From Cristatella mucedo (lineage: Eukaryota; Bryozoa; Phylactolaemata; Cristatellidae), in contig WPIO01000007.1 of assembly GCA_009760855.2 (NCBI GenBank), positions 12,655,221 through 12,719,220 on the forward strand: 64,000 nucleotides of DNA, in the 5' to 3' direction. A program made the translations under genes and the position numbers. Below, piece by piece: positions 32,195-41,128 of the stretch. The notes under the pieces are model-generated. The model was not told the DNA's origin. It worked only from the letters and a program-made list of their open reading frames with translations, and did no database searches. Every line of letters starts with the position of its first letter. Position 1 is the first letter of the stretch.

Positions 32195-35006
32195 CCAACG
32201 ATTGCGCACAGGGGGGCGGGCGCTCGATCTTGGCGTACAGAGCAGTACGCCGGAAGCGCGTTTGTTCGGCGTAATCGTCGCTTAAATACAGCTGCTATAA
32301 TTCGCTTGTATAGAGCGCCGAGAGAACTTAATCTTGAGTCAGGCGCTTCACGTACGCCTCGGGGCTCGAGCCCACGTGACCTAGGGCATCAACTGCATTC
32401 ACCTTTACCTCGATCGTTAAAGACGAGCACCTTAACCGCTGGGCGAGTACCTTAACCAGCGCGCATAGGCTCGCTCAGGGCTGCGGGGGCTGAGTGATCG
32501 CGCGCCATAGGCATTAGCGGACATTAGGCCTCGAGCCGCGCGCACGAGCGAGGAAGCCGCCGTCGAGAGTGGGAAACTCGCGGTCGGCGTAGGGCCACCT
32601 TTCTTTCGCACGTGCTAAATGAGACCGAGAACGATCGTTGCTGCCACCGCCGAAACAGATCTTGCGTCTACTGCAAGATGATGCCGCTAGTCCAGTGGGT
32701 GGCGGCGATGCGGCGTCGGACGCGAGGTCGACGCCGCGTGAGACCGGTGCAATCGTCCAACGGCGCGATCCGGAGGCGCAATCGTCCAACGGCGGGCGGG
32801 CTGGAGTGCTCTGGAGCGGCGGCGCGTTCGGCCGGCGCCGAATGCACCGCACGCGCGAGAGCGCCGCGGCGTGAGTCTCGGACGGATCGCGAGCGGGCGC
32901 CGGGCGTCGGGCGCCGTCGAAATGGACGCAGCTGGAAACACGACACTCTCGGCGTCGTGAAAAAAGAGCCGCACCTCGAGAATCTGTCGCGCGCTGCAAT
33001 GCGGCGCGCGCGCTCGCCGCGGCCGCGGCCGCTGCGGCGGACTCGCTCGAACGTGGCGGCGGCTCGCAAAGCGGCTCGCGTTGCACGAGCCACTTTCTGA
33101 GCCGAGAACGCGGCGGCGGCGGCGGCGGCGCCATCCAATGCGGCTCGCAGTGGAATGAAATGAGCTTAAGCTGCTTGAACGCTAGCCTTCGAACGAGCCT
33201 CTCTAAGTGCACAGTGCGACATTTCGCCACCCCTAAGTTCCAGAAGGTCAGCATTAGCCCACAGCATGCGAAAGCCTCATAAGCTTCGATAGCCAAAAGA
33301 CGCAATATAAACGTGACGTCACTGACGGACTTATAAGCTAAAGGACTAGCTAATCTAGATAATTATAGGAGCGGATACGTTTGGTTTTTGGCGGGAAATG
33401 CGGTTCTCGAGAAATCGGAGAGTTGATGAACAGTGACGCGTCGATGACGACCACGCACTCAAGACCAGCGTGCATTCGAAACGAGCTCAGAGCAGCGGCC
33501 GCGGCTTCTGTGCCTGCTTCTGCAGCCTATCGTGTAACGCGCGCTCTCGCTAGTGGTGAAAGGTAGGCAGGCGGCGCCTCCTGAGAAATTCTCTAAAGGG
33601 CGTTTCGCGGAGAGCCAACCTACGGTCGGTTCGCTAGCGGTTGCGGCGCCTTGTCGCGGCACCGATGCTGCAGATCGCAGACCACAGAGCGGAAGACGAA
33701 GAGACGAAGGTCAAGGACGTTCGCGTTCGCGTCGTCTATCGTGATTTTCTGACCTTGGTCGGTTGGCCGAAGGATGAATGGCATTCGTTTCTGTCGAGCG
33801 GCGGAGGTACGTGACCTAATAATTGCCAGAGTGAACTGACGCACTGAAAATCTGTAATCTCGGCTCGTAGCAGCCGGCGCACTCACGTCAGGCCGCCCCG
33901 ACGATTCGCACAGCGAGTCTTTCGCGGCTCCTCGAGTGCTCCACTCAATTTCCTTACTTTGCGGTTGGCAGGGTGGGCACGTCGCGGACGGGAAGAGAGC
34001 CGGGTCCCTCTTGGCTTGCATCCGGACTTCCATTGATGTGGGTTCGCTTGACCGCAAATAGAAAGTGCGAGCGGTCGCTCTCGGTGGCGATTAAAGCGCG
34101 AGCTGGCACTAAACGCATTTGATCGGCGCGGTTTGTCTCCTTTGACGCGCCCCACTCCACGCCGATCGATTGCCGCCCTGCTGCGCTCGCTCAGAATCGG
34201 ACGCGGTCCCTTCCGCGCTGCCGCGCGCATGCGTACTACACGCGGACGCTCGCGCTCGTCACTTTCAGTGCTCGGCCGCCGGAGAAGTGTGCCGCGAAAA
34301 GACAGCCTGCTGCGAGGGCACCGTCTGCAGGCCACGCCGCGGGTTCAGAGGTGAGCCGCCCGGCCGGCTGTGCCCGCGTGCGGTCGCCGCTCGCGCGCGC
34401 GCTGCCTCCCGCAGCTTTACGGCCGGCGGCCCTGGCGATCGCACGACGATCGCACGATCACGCGATCGCACGACGATCGAGGGCCACCGGCCGTCAGAGG
34501 GCCACCGGCCGTCTTTATGTCGCCGCATACCGCCCAAGTTCGCTGCTCTTCGGCCGCGGCTGCGACCTTCCCGAGCAGCGCGAGGAATGAACGTCCTTTC
34601 TTCCTAGGTCTCCTAACGCACACGTGCGTTCGCCTGAAGGAGACATTGCGTTCGTACAGAAATGTCATTAGGTTTGAGGAGCCTGTCGGCGAAAGAGGTA
34701 AGAAATCCGCGCCCCGTCTGCAGCGCGAGCGCGCGGCGCGCACCCGGTCACGTGCATATCTAGGCGCGTCGCAAGTAGGCGTCTTGGCTTTAAATATAGC
34801 AAAGGCGCATTGTAGGCTGCAAGGGCTCTACTGATAATGCGATGCGCCAAGTCGAAATGCTGAAATTGAGGCTTAAACTCAAATTATTTGCCTTCATTTG
34901 CCAGCGAGACGTCGAATCCTATTAAGAGCCCGCAGAATGCGAAGAGCATCGTGCCTTCGAAAGCGTTCCAAGCAGTTTCACTTAACAGGGTTTTGCTAGC
35001 AGTAAA

Positions 35007-35046
<40 letters not shown>

Positions 35047-35054
35047 TCTCTCTC

Positions 35055-35134
<80 letters not shown>

Positions 35135-35167
35135 CCTCTCTCGGCGAGGTCGGTAGAGCGATAGGAT

Positions 35168-35219
<52 letters not shown>

Positions 35220-35290
35220 TGTGTGTGTGTGTACGTTTGTGTGAGAGACTGAATGAGCAAGAAAAATAGTATGCGCTTGTGCGTGAGGGA

Positions 35291-35375
<85 letters not shown>

Positions 35376-35588
35376 AGAGAGCCTAAACTCGCTTGTGCTT
35401 TTATCGTCGCCAAAGTATATATTGCACACAAAGTAATCGTGTCTTTTTTCTCGCTTGCAGGCAATAATTGTCGAACGTCGGCTGATTGCAAAGCCGCCGA
35501 AGGTCTTTGCTGCCAGGAGGTGCCAGTGCCGCGTCGGAAGACTCAAATGATGTGCGAGAGAGTCCGCTCCTATACCAGATGCCTCTGA
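31425..35588 (+). CDS. Four-exon secreted cysteine-rich peptide precursor with two cystine-knot-like units
   Basis: Spliced from 31425-31541, 34269-34350, 34608-34697 and 35461-35588: 417 coding bases, 138 residues plus stop. Introns begin GT and end AG and join in phases 0, 1 and 1. Residues 1-27 or so form a signal peptide with hydrophobic core [17 protein letters not shown]. The mature part has twelve cysteines in two units: C-X6-C-X5-CC-X4-C-X13-C, a 26-residue linker, then C-X5-C-X6-CC-X13-C-X8-C one residue before the stop. Both follow the C..C..CC..C..C order of inhibitor-cystine-knot and related peptides (also prokineticin, Dickkopf and colipase-like folds in part). Basic stretches (RPRR, PRRK) could be processing sites. 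It should be exported; hormone, defence and venom-type roles are all possible and none can be chosen. I do not recognise the family. A CpG island and TATA box precede it and AATAAA follows it. Expression is untested. Confidence 0.85.
32152..32193. repeat. (CTG)n microsatellite, 14 units
   Basis: Uninterrupted CTG repeat within intron 1 of the secreted-peptide gene. Confidence 0.98.
32298..32462 (-). mobile_element. SINE-A, minus strand, within intron 1
   Basis: In reverse: 'agcggttaaggtgctcg' at the head, 'ggtcacgtgggctcgagccc' at the B box, and 'agattaagttctctcggcgc' at the tail. The 'ccttaaccgctgggcgagta' part is partly duplicated at the head end. Confidence 0.85.
34269..34350 (+). CDS. 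Exon 2: first five cysteines
   Basis: The acceptor is 'ctcgtcactttcag' and the exon opens directly on a Cys codon in phase 0, matching exon 1. It reads [20 protein letters not shown] then a basic run. It ends CAGAG|GTGAGC in phase 1. Confidence 0.85.
34608..34697 (+). CDS. Exon 3: symmetric 90-base cassette with one cysteine
   Basis: A strong acceptor (gaacgtcctttcttcctag) and donor (AAGAG|GTAAGA) bound a 90-base open exon, phase 1 at both ends. It carries [11 protein letters not shown] and a 26-residue linker after its only Cys. That Cys completes unit one. Because it is phase-neutral the gene also reads through without it, giving eleven cysteines. Its presence makes the cysteine count even, which supports inclusion. 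Confidence 0.75.
35009..35140. repeat. (CT)n microsatellite
   Basis: About 130 bases of CT repeat with rare interruptions. Confidence 0.98.
35168..35385. repeat. (GA)n microsatellite, two blocks
   Basis: GA runs at 35169-35219 and about 35291-35372, separated by a short GT run and unique sequence. They are complementary to the CT array just upstream. Confidence 0.98.
35461..35588 (+). CDS. Exon 4: second six-cysteine unit and stop
   Basis: The acceptor 'gtcttttttctcgcttgcag' is excellent. The exon starts in phase 1 (the split Gly codon) and encodes [17 protein letters not shown] and the remaining cysteines of unit two. It ends TGC-CTC-TGA, the stop at 35586-35588. Confidence 0.88.
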
Positions 35589-36286
35589 CGCGGCTCACTC
35601 GCTCACTCACCCCCGTCTTCCGGCTGCGTCGCGTGACGCCGACGCGCAGCTTCGGGCGCGCTGCGTGCGTGTGGCCTGCGCGAGGCAGCCGATAGGCTAT
35701 CCGATCGCGGCCGTCGCGGGCAACTTGCCGCGTGCACCGCGGCGCTCCGCGGTGGCAGTGGCACTCCCTCTCTGCCAGACGCCGGGAAATGCCAACGACA
35801 CGACAAGCGGCGGCCGCTCGTCCGCTCCGCCGCCGCTTCGGCGATCCGAATCGGCGATGCGACGTGCGTGTAGCGGCGGCCGCTGGCGGGGCTCTCGCAA
35901 TGCCTCTCGAGTGGCGGGCCGCTGGCGGCAGCCAGATGCATCTAGAAGCGTTGAAAGTCAGAGAGCAACTGAGGCGGGAGTTCCTTCGGTCGACTGCTCT
36001 TTCGTCGATGGTTGACGACGACCGGCTCGAGCGCGCTCATCTCGTGGGCACCGGCTGCCGCCGGCGGAGCTACTACGGGCATCTGCGTGCGCGCGCACGG
36101 ATCAGCGAACGTAGCGATTCTGCGATTCGCCTGCGATCGCGGACAGCAATTCATCGGCGTTGCGGTCCGCACGCGGAACGCTCAGACTCGGTGCATCTTT
36201 GCACCTCCTCGTGCGCTCGTCATCTCTTGAACTCGCGCGCGAGCGCCGTGCATTCATTCGAGAGTAAGGAGCGTATTTGCGAGGTT

Positions 36287-36292
36287 AATAAA
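36287..36292 (+). promoter_or_regulatory. Polyadenylation signal AATAAA
   Basis: Located about 700 bases after the stop codon, where CpG-rich sequence gives way to 'ttttaaatttttgtaaaat'. It is the first canonical signal after the stop and marks the probable end of the secreted-peptide gene. Confidence 0.6.
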
Positions 36293-36712
36293 ACCAACCT
36301 GAGTTTTAAATTTTTGTAAAATCGCAGGCAATCGCTGTCGGCGATTTCAGCATTGGCTTCCTTCGAGTTTACACCCGGAAGCTTAAAAGGGCTTCTTTTT
36401 TCACCCGAAAGCTGAATTCCTGCCAGTCAGACCCAAAACAGATTTATAAGACAGGAAACAACTTACTGACCAATGCTGAGTGATCTGACTTCCCAGATAT
36501 TAACGGCTCGGCCGAAACGTTTTCAGCTTCTTTGGTGAAAAATTGTGCACATTCGTGCCTCCATAAAGCCCCCTCCGAGTAAAGCAATTGCGGAATCGTA
36601 ACCCATGACCTTCCTTAAAAGATTTTCAGAGGTTTCTGGTACGATTTGGCTATCTTAATAAGGTCTAGTAAAAAGAGCTTGTCTCCTGAAGACCCTATAC
36701 CATCATCTCTTG

Positions 36713-36885
36713 GTGAGCTGCGATGGCACACTGGGTAAGGTGGCTGCTTTTATGACCTCGGTCTCGAGGCCATGGGCTCGATTCTTGTGGTGGGCGATCC
36801 TTTATCGCCACTGCAAGCGGTGACGATAGCCGTCAAGGCTCTTCTGTCGCTATACAAACAGAGGCTACTTAATCAGCTAGGATTA
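36713..36885 (+). mobile_element. SINE-B, plus strand, nested in LINE-B
   Basis: The head is 'gatggcacactgggtaaggt' and the B-box region 'gaggccatgggctcgattc'. The body has 'gtgggcgatcctttatcgcc' and 'gcggtgacgatagccgtcaa', and the tail 'cgctatacaaacagaggct'. Flanking 'atctcttg' and 'atctctgtgg' may be its target duplication. Confidence 0.8.
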
Positions 36886-37546
36886 TATTATATCTCTGTG
36901 GTCCTCACTGGCAGAAAAACTTATCCCTGCCATAACAGAAATTTGTAATGTTTCTTTGGAAAAACCGGTTGCACCCAAGTCCTTAAAATCGGCAATCGTT
37001 AGGCTAATACTTAAAAAGCCTGGATTAGATAAAGAGGTATTTGCAAACTATCGCCCACTATTTCCATTATTCTTTTCTTGTCAAAGATTCTTGAAAAAAT
37101 TGTAGCTAAGCAGCCGGTAGCGCGTATTGAAAAAAATGAAATGTCAGAAACGTTTCAATCAGGGTCCAAGAGGCTGCACTCCACTGAAACTGCTCTCATC
37201 CTACATTACATTACATTAACGGTGACATTTAATGTGGCAACGATGACGAGAATTTCACTGCCCTAGCTCTGCTATATTTGTCTTCTAGATCTGCCTTCGA
37301 CACCATTGATCAGGGCGTCCTACTTGAACGTTTGAGGATAACGATCGATCTGGCAGACGCGGCACTGGCGTGATTTAAATCGTACTTGTCTCATCGTGCT
37401 CAATCCGTGTCGTGCGGGTGGGGTCAGGTCTCACCCACGAGACCGGTCACCTGTCGAATCCTTCAAGGGTCCGTACTCGGTCCCTTGCTGTTCTCCATTT
37501 ATACTCAACCTCTGGAAAAAGTGATTAAAGCTCACAGAATAAGATA

Positions 37547-37996
37547 TAATAGTAATAATAATAAAAATGCGGTTGATAAAGCGCCCTCAGAGAACTCACT
37601 CTCTTTTTAGGCGCTTCACATTTGCTGCAAAGGTAAGCACGATTGAATGGTGAGTAATATCATGCTTGATAAACAACATGAATGACATCGTTAGGGGTGA
37701 CATGCACAGGGTCAGCTAGCAAATGAGGTTAGTGGCGGCGTGCACAGCGTCAGCACGCATAAGCACATGAAGTGCGAATCACAGGGACTAAATGCTGTCC
37801 TAAATAGGTGTGTTTTTGAGTTCTTTTTAAATGTGATCAAGTCAGGGGATGTTCTGACGCAAGTGGGAAGGGAGTTCCAGGCTTTGGGAGCAAACGAACT
37901 AAACGCACGGTCTCCAAAGGATTTGAGGTTTGTACGAGGTATTGGTAACCTGTTGGATTCCGAAAAGTGGGTGGTACGATGTTTGGCCTGATGGGG
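37547..37996 (-). mobile_element. L2 3' portion, minus strand, nested in LINE-B
   Basis: An AAT-type run and 'ttgataaagcgccctcagag' mark the 3' end. The coding part reads FSESNRLPIPRTNLKSFGDR and FAPKAWNSLPTCVRTSPDLI in reverse. It splits the LINE-B reverse transcriptase exactly between 'KAHRIRY' and the 'FYADD' box. Confidence 0.9.
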
Positions 37997-38683
37997 TATC
38001 ACTTTTATGCTGACGATACTCAGCTGTACTTGTCATTCAAACCGTCGGAATCTGCTGCAGCAACTGATAACCTAATTGCTTGCCTTGCCGAAATTCGATC
38101 CTGAATGTCGGAAAATTTCTTGAAACTAAATGACGATAAAACTGAACTGCTGCTCATAGGACACGCAAAGCGTATGGCTGGATTAGAAGTCTTTGCTCTT
38201 CTAATAGGTGGTGGTGTTATGCGACCATCACCACATTCTCGTAATTTAGGTGTCGTTTTTGACTAAATTTTAAAAACTTCGTTCAGAAGACTGCTTCTAC
38301 AGTTAGTCATCACGTTCGATCCCTATCTAAGATAAGGATCTGTCTTCTACGGTGGCTTGCAAGAAATGTAACTAGCTCCTTAGTTCTGTCTCAGCTTAAT
38401 TATTGTAATTCCCTTTTGGCTGGGCTACCGAAAACACAACTATGCCACTGCAGCTGGCTTCGAGGCTTATGGCTGCAAGGCTAATTTATATAGCTACCAA
38501 ATCCGTACCGAAATCCGCTTAGGCTATGAGTGCGCTGTACAAAACTTTCCTGCGTAACACCCACACGGTCTTTGTGGCTTTGTGGAGTTACAGACGGAGA
38601 TGCATTGAATTTAATTTAGAATCCCCACGATTGATCCGTTCCGGGAAAAGATCAGGATCACCCTTCGTTGAAAACCCTCCGCC

Positions 38684-38711
38684 TGCTGCTGCTGCTGCTG
38701 CTGCTGCTGCA
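38684..38711. repeat. (CTG)n microsatellite, 9 units
   Basis: Uninterrupted CTG run shortly after the LINE-B 3' end. Confidence 0.97.
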
Positions 38712-39040
38712 CGCGCTAGCCTCTATCTGTCTGATTATACTCAACGATCCCATCCTGAGATCCTCCACCGCTTGAGTTCTCAGATTGAATGGGCTAAGCC
38801 GACTGACTAACTATTGAAACGACCGCATACAGCAGCCAGATTATGAGAGCGCAGGTATTACTTAAGATTAGATAAATATAAAAATTAGGAACTGGTTATG
38901 TCATAATGTGCGGTTAGGCTGAATAAAATCCATGCAATACTTCGTCAAGAAACATTTGGTGAATTTTAAACTCAGGCTATGCGCTAACCAGTGGAGCTGC
39001 GGTTTAAAGAAAAGGATTTCGCCGATTCCTTCTTTACTTA
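38712..39040. other. Unassigned interval
   Basis: No repeat or coding signal recognised. Confidence 0.3.
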
Positions 39041-39180
39041 GAAAGGTTTGATAGCCTTGACGGCTATCAACACCACTTGAATAAGGCGTTAAATCACCCA
39101 AAGCAGGACTCGAATCCACGACTTTGGTGGCGATGAGTGACACCTCAACTGCTGGCTTAGACCCAGGGGCAAGGCCTCTG
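39041..39180 (-). mobile_element. SINE-B, minus strand
   Basis: In reverse: 'gtcgtggattcgagtcctgc' at the B box, then 'tttgggtgatttaacgcc' and 'ggtgttgatagccgtcaagg' in the body. Confidence 0.75.
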
Positions 39181-39232
39181 AGCCGATGCCGCTGATTTTT
39201 GCTGAGAGCCTTGAACCACGAGGTGTACTCTT

Positions 39233-39260
39233 TTTTTATGCAAAGGCCTTTGCATAAAAA
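39233..39260. repeat. Perfect 28-bp palindrome
   Basis: TTTTTATGCAAAGG is followed with no spacer by CCTTTGCATAAAAA. Confidence 0.96.
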
Positions 39261-39499
39261 GTTCATATCTACAGCGTAGTGTCTTTTTGACAGCGACGGG
39301 TGGCTAGAGGCATTCAAAAGCAGCCGTGACGTGCACGTGACCTCTCGTACGGCACAAAGCGTGGAGGAGGAAAACCCAGCTCAAACGCCACGGCGCCACT
39401 GCTGTAGCACAACTGAGCGCATATTGCATGGCTGCTATTAAAGTGTATAGACAGAGGATAGGTTTTCTGAGGGCGCTACACAAATCTGTTATCGTCATT

Positions 39500-39668
39500 A
39501 CTAGTAGGAGCCGTTATAGCCCAGGAGGTAAAGTGTTCGCTCATCACGATCGAGGTAGGTTCGAATCCTGCAGTGGGCGATCCTCTATTGCCGCTGCAGG
39601 CAGTGGTAATAGCCTTTAAGGCTCTTTTTGCAGCTATACAAATGAGGCTGTTAAATCAGCTAATATTT
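39500..39668 (+). mobile_element. SINE-B, plus strand
   Basis: This is the clearest SINE-B: 'tatagcccaggaggtaaagt' at the A-box region, 'gtaggttcgaatcctgcagt' at the B box, 'gggcgatcctctattgccgc' and the tail 'gctatacaaatgaggctgtt'. The head resembles a tRNA gene, but the long non-tRNA body shows it is a SINE. Confidence 0.85.
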
Positions 39669-39862
39669 GTATCAAATTACGGCTTCGGCTTTTAGGTTTC
39701 CTTGGCCATCTTAAAATATGTTCCTAGCATAATTTTAATTCAGTAATATAAAATATAATAAGATAACAATGTAAAATATGAAATCCTAGTTATAATTCAG
39801 GTATCCCGAACAATGAATATCGGTTATAATCTGGCCGACTGAGCATACCACCGTTTCACCTG

Positions 39863-39863
39863 T

Positions 39864-39948
<85 letters not shown>
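39863..39948. repeat. (CCG)n microsatellite, ~28 units
   Basis: Uninterrupted CCG run; poly-Arg and poly-Ala frames across it are artefacts. Confidence 0.98.
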
Positions 39949-39965
39949 ACAGTGCGCTCGGTGGC

Positions 39966-39995
39966 CTGCATGCATGCATGCATGCATGCATGCAT
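39966..39995. repeat. (CATG)n microsatellite
   Basis: About seven TGCA/CATG units just after the (CCG)n run. Confidence 0.97.
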
Positions 39996-40059
39996 TTCGA
40001 TGACAGCGGGAAAAGGTAGGTTGATCAAATATCAGCCCTGACCATGCATCCACCACGAA

Positions 40060-40623
40060 AAGTCGACGCGATTATCTGTCTACGGCATTCTCTAAATGGA
40101 GGTAGGCGCTGCAGATCCATCCTACGAGCCCTTCCACTGAAGCTGCCAAGTGAAGTCCGCTGATGGCGCGCCGTTGCGAGCGGTGCAAAGGTCACCAAGG
40201 CCACATAAAGAATGAGCAGCTTAGATAAAGAGCCGACGCAATCGTCTCTTCCTTCCTTGCGCTTCCTAAGCCGGCCGATCCCTACGAGCCAGTTGCTGAA
40301 CGAGCCAACCAACCACGGCGGCAAGCGGTCCGACAGCGGGAGAACAAACAAACGAGCTGCCGACGAAGCTCAGTACGCTGCGCACGGTTTTTCCGGTGCG
40401 CACTTTGGCCGAAGTTCCATTCGCGACAGGCAGAGACGGAAGCGGACGTGGTGGAACGACTGCAGCTGGGAACGCGCGAGAGCAGCCTTGCAAATGGCTC
40501 TCGGCAGGGCCTGCGGCGGCGCGGTGCTCGCCGGCGGCCCGCTCGCACGCGCCACGCTGCCCGCACCACTGCTTTCGATCGTTTGAGGATCGCTCTTGAG
40601 AAGCCGTCGTGCAATCAAGCGCA

Positions 40624-40654
<31 letters not shown>

Positions 40655-40800
40655 GCCGGAAGTTCGCAGCTCGCACAAGCCCTCGAGCCACGAGCCAGCG
40701 CAGAATAATGGCATTAGCACGAGCGTGCGCATCGCGCCTGTTCGGCAGCTGCAGGGCGGCTAATGCTATCTTCACTGGCAGCCGCAAGCTATTGAATTAA
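40060..40800. other. CpG-rich island; 124-codon frame of unknown nature
   Basis: A plus-strand frame at 40212-40586 starts MSSLDKEPTQSSLPSLRF with more even composition than most frames in the islands. It has no domain and no supporting splice or polyadenylation signal. A short (CGC)n run lies at about 40624-40653. Confidence 0.3.
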
Positions 40801-40994
40801 AGATAAAGAGCGTGATTTTCTTCCTGCACGAGGTTATTTTGAACGAAAAGATCGGCATGGGCTTGCGTCACGAGCTGCATCCTATCTGTCGATGCAGTTT
40901 AGCTGACCGGAACTTGATGGCAGCAGATGGCCTAGAGAACGTCGAACGTCAGCGGTTAAATAGGTCAAGGCTGATTCAGCGAGTTCATTTGTTT

Positions 40995-41128
40995 AGCGGT
41001 AGAAGAGCGTTAGCGGCTATCGCCGCAGCTTGCAGTAGGCTACGCATGAGAGCTCCCACTCGAGGACTCGAACCCGCGATCTGGGTCGTGGAGAGCGAGC
41101 ACGTTACTGCCGGGCTAAGACCCAACGG
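40995..41128 (-). mobile_element. SINE-B, minus strand, degraded
   Basis: In reverse: 'tagcccggcagtaacgtgct' near the head, 'gatcgcgggttcgagtcctc' at the B box, and 'gcggcgatagccgctaacgc' in the body. Confidence 0.7.

Larger units (their letters stand above)
31542..34268 (+). other. Intron 1 (2.7 kb) with (CTG)n and a SINE-A
   Basis: Begins GTGAGT and ends AG. It holds a (CTG)n run, a SINE-A and CpG-rich sequence. Long frames inside it (for example minus strand 32514-33305) are composition artefacts. No further phase-0 exon with good splice sites was found. Confidence 0.75.
34698..35460 (+). other. Intron 3 with opposed (CT)n and (GA)n arrays
   Basis: Starts GTAAGA and ends in a strong polypyrimidine tract and CAG. 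It holds the CT and GA arrays listed next. Confidence 0.8.
36640..38640 (+). mobile_element. LINE-B copy with two nested insertions
   Basis: The plus strand has SSKKSLSPEDPIPSSL (36665-36712), then SINE-B. After 36886 it continues as SLAEKLIPAITEICNVSLEK, the 'NYRP' block, SKILEKIVAKQPVARIEKNE, FDTIDQGVLLERL and GSVLGPLLFSIY (37455-37500). A minus-strand L2 copy interrupts at about 37547-37996. LINE-B resumes with FYADDTQLYLSFKPSESAAA (38000-38058) and ends with its conserved tail near 38640. The YADD catalytic box is intact. Stops and frame changes elsewhere make it inactive. It belongs near L2/CR1 but is a different family. Confidence 0.88.

Noticed and set aside
32612-32720. Extra cysteine-containing exon in intron 1 (reads [16 protein letters not shown])
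   Set aside because: It has CC and C..C spacing, but the acceptor and donor are poor. With exon 3 included the cysteine count is already even, so it is not needed.
32514-33305. 263-codon minus-strand open frame within intron 1 of the peptide gene
   Set aside because: Composition-driven frame in CpG-rich DNA with poly-Ala and poly-Pro runs; it overlaps long frames on the plus strand and has no domain.
34888-35546. Ser/Leu-rich and Arg/Glu-rich proteins
   Set aside because: They are translations of CT and GA dinucleotide arrays.
39500-39570. A tRNA gene
   Set aside because: A- and B-box-like sequences are present, but no clover-leaf with paired acceptor ends was seen, and the same head occurs with a common body in several SINE-B copies.
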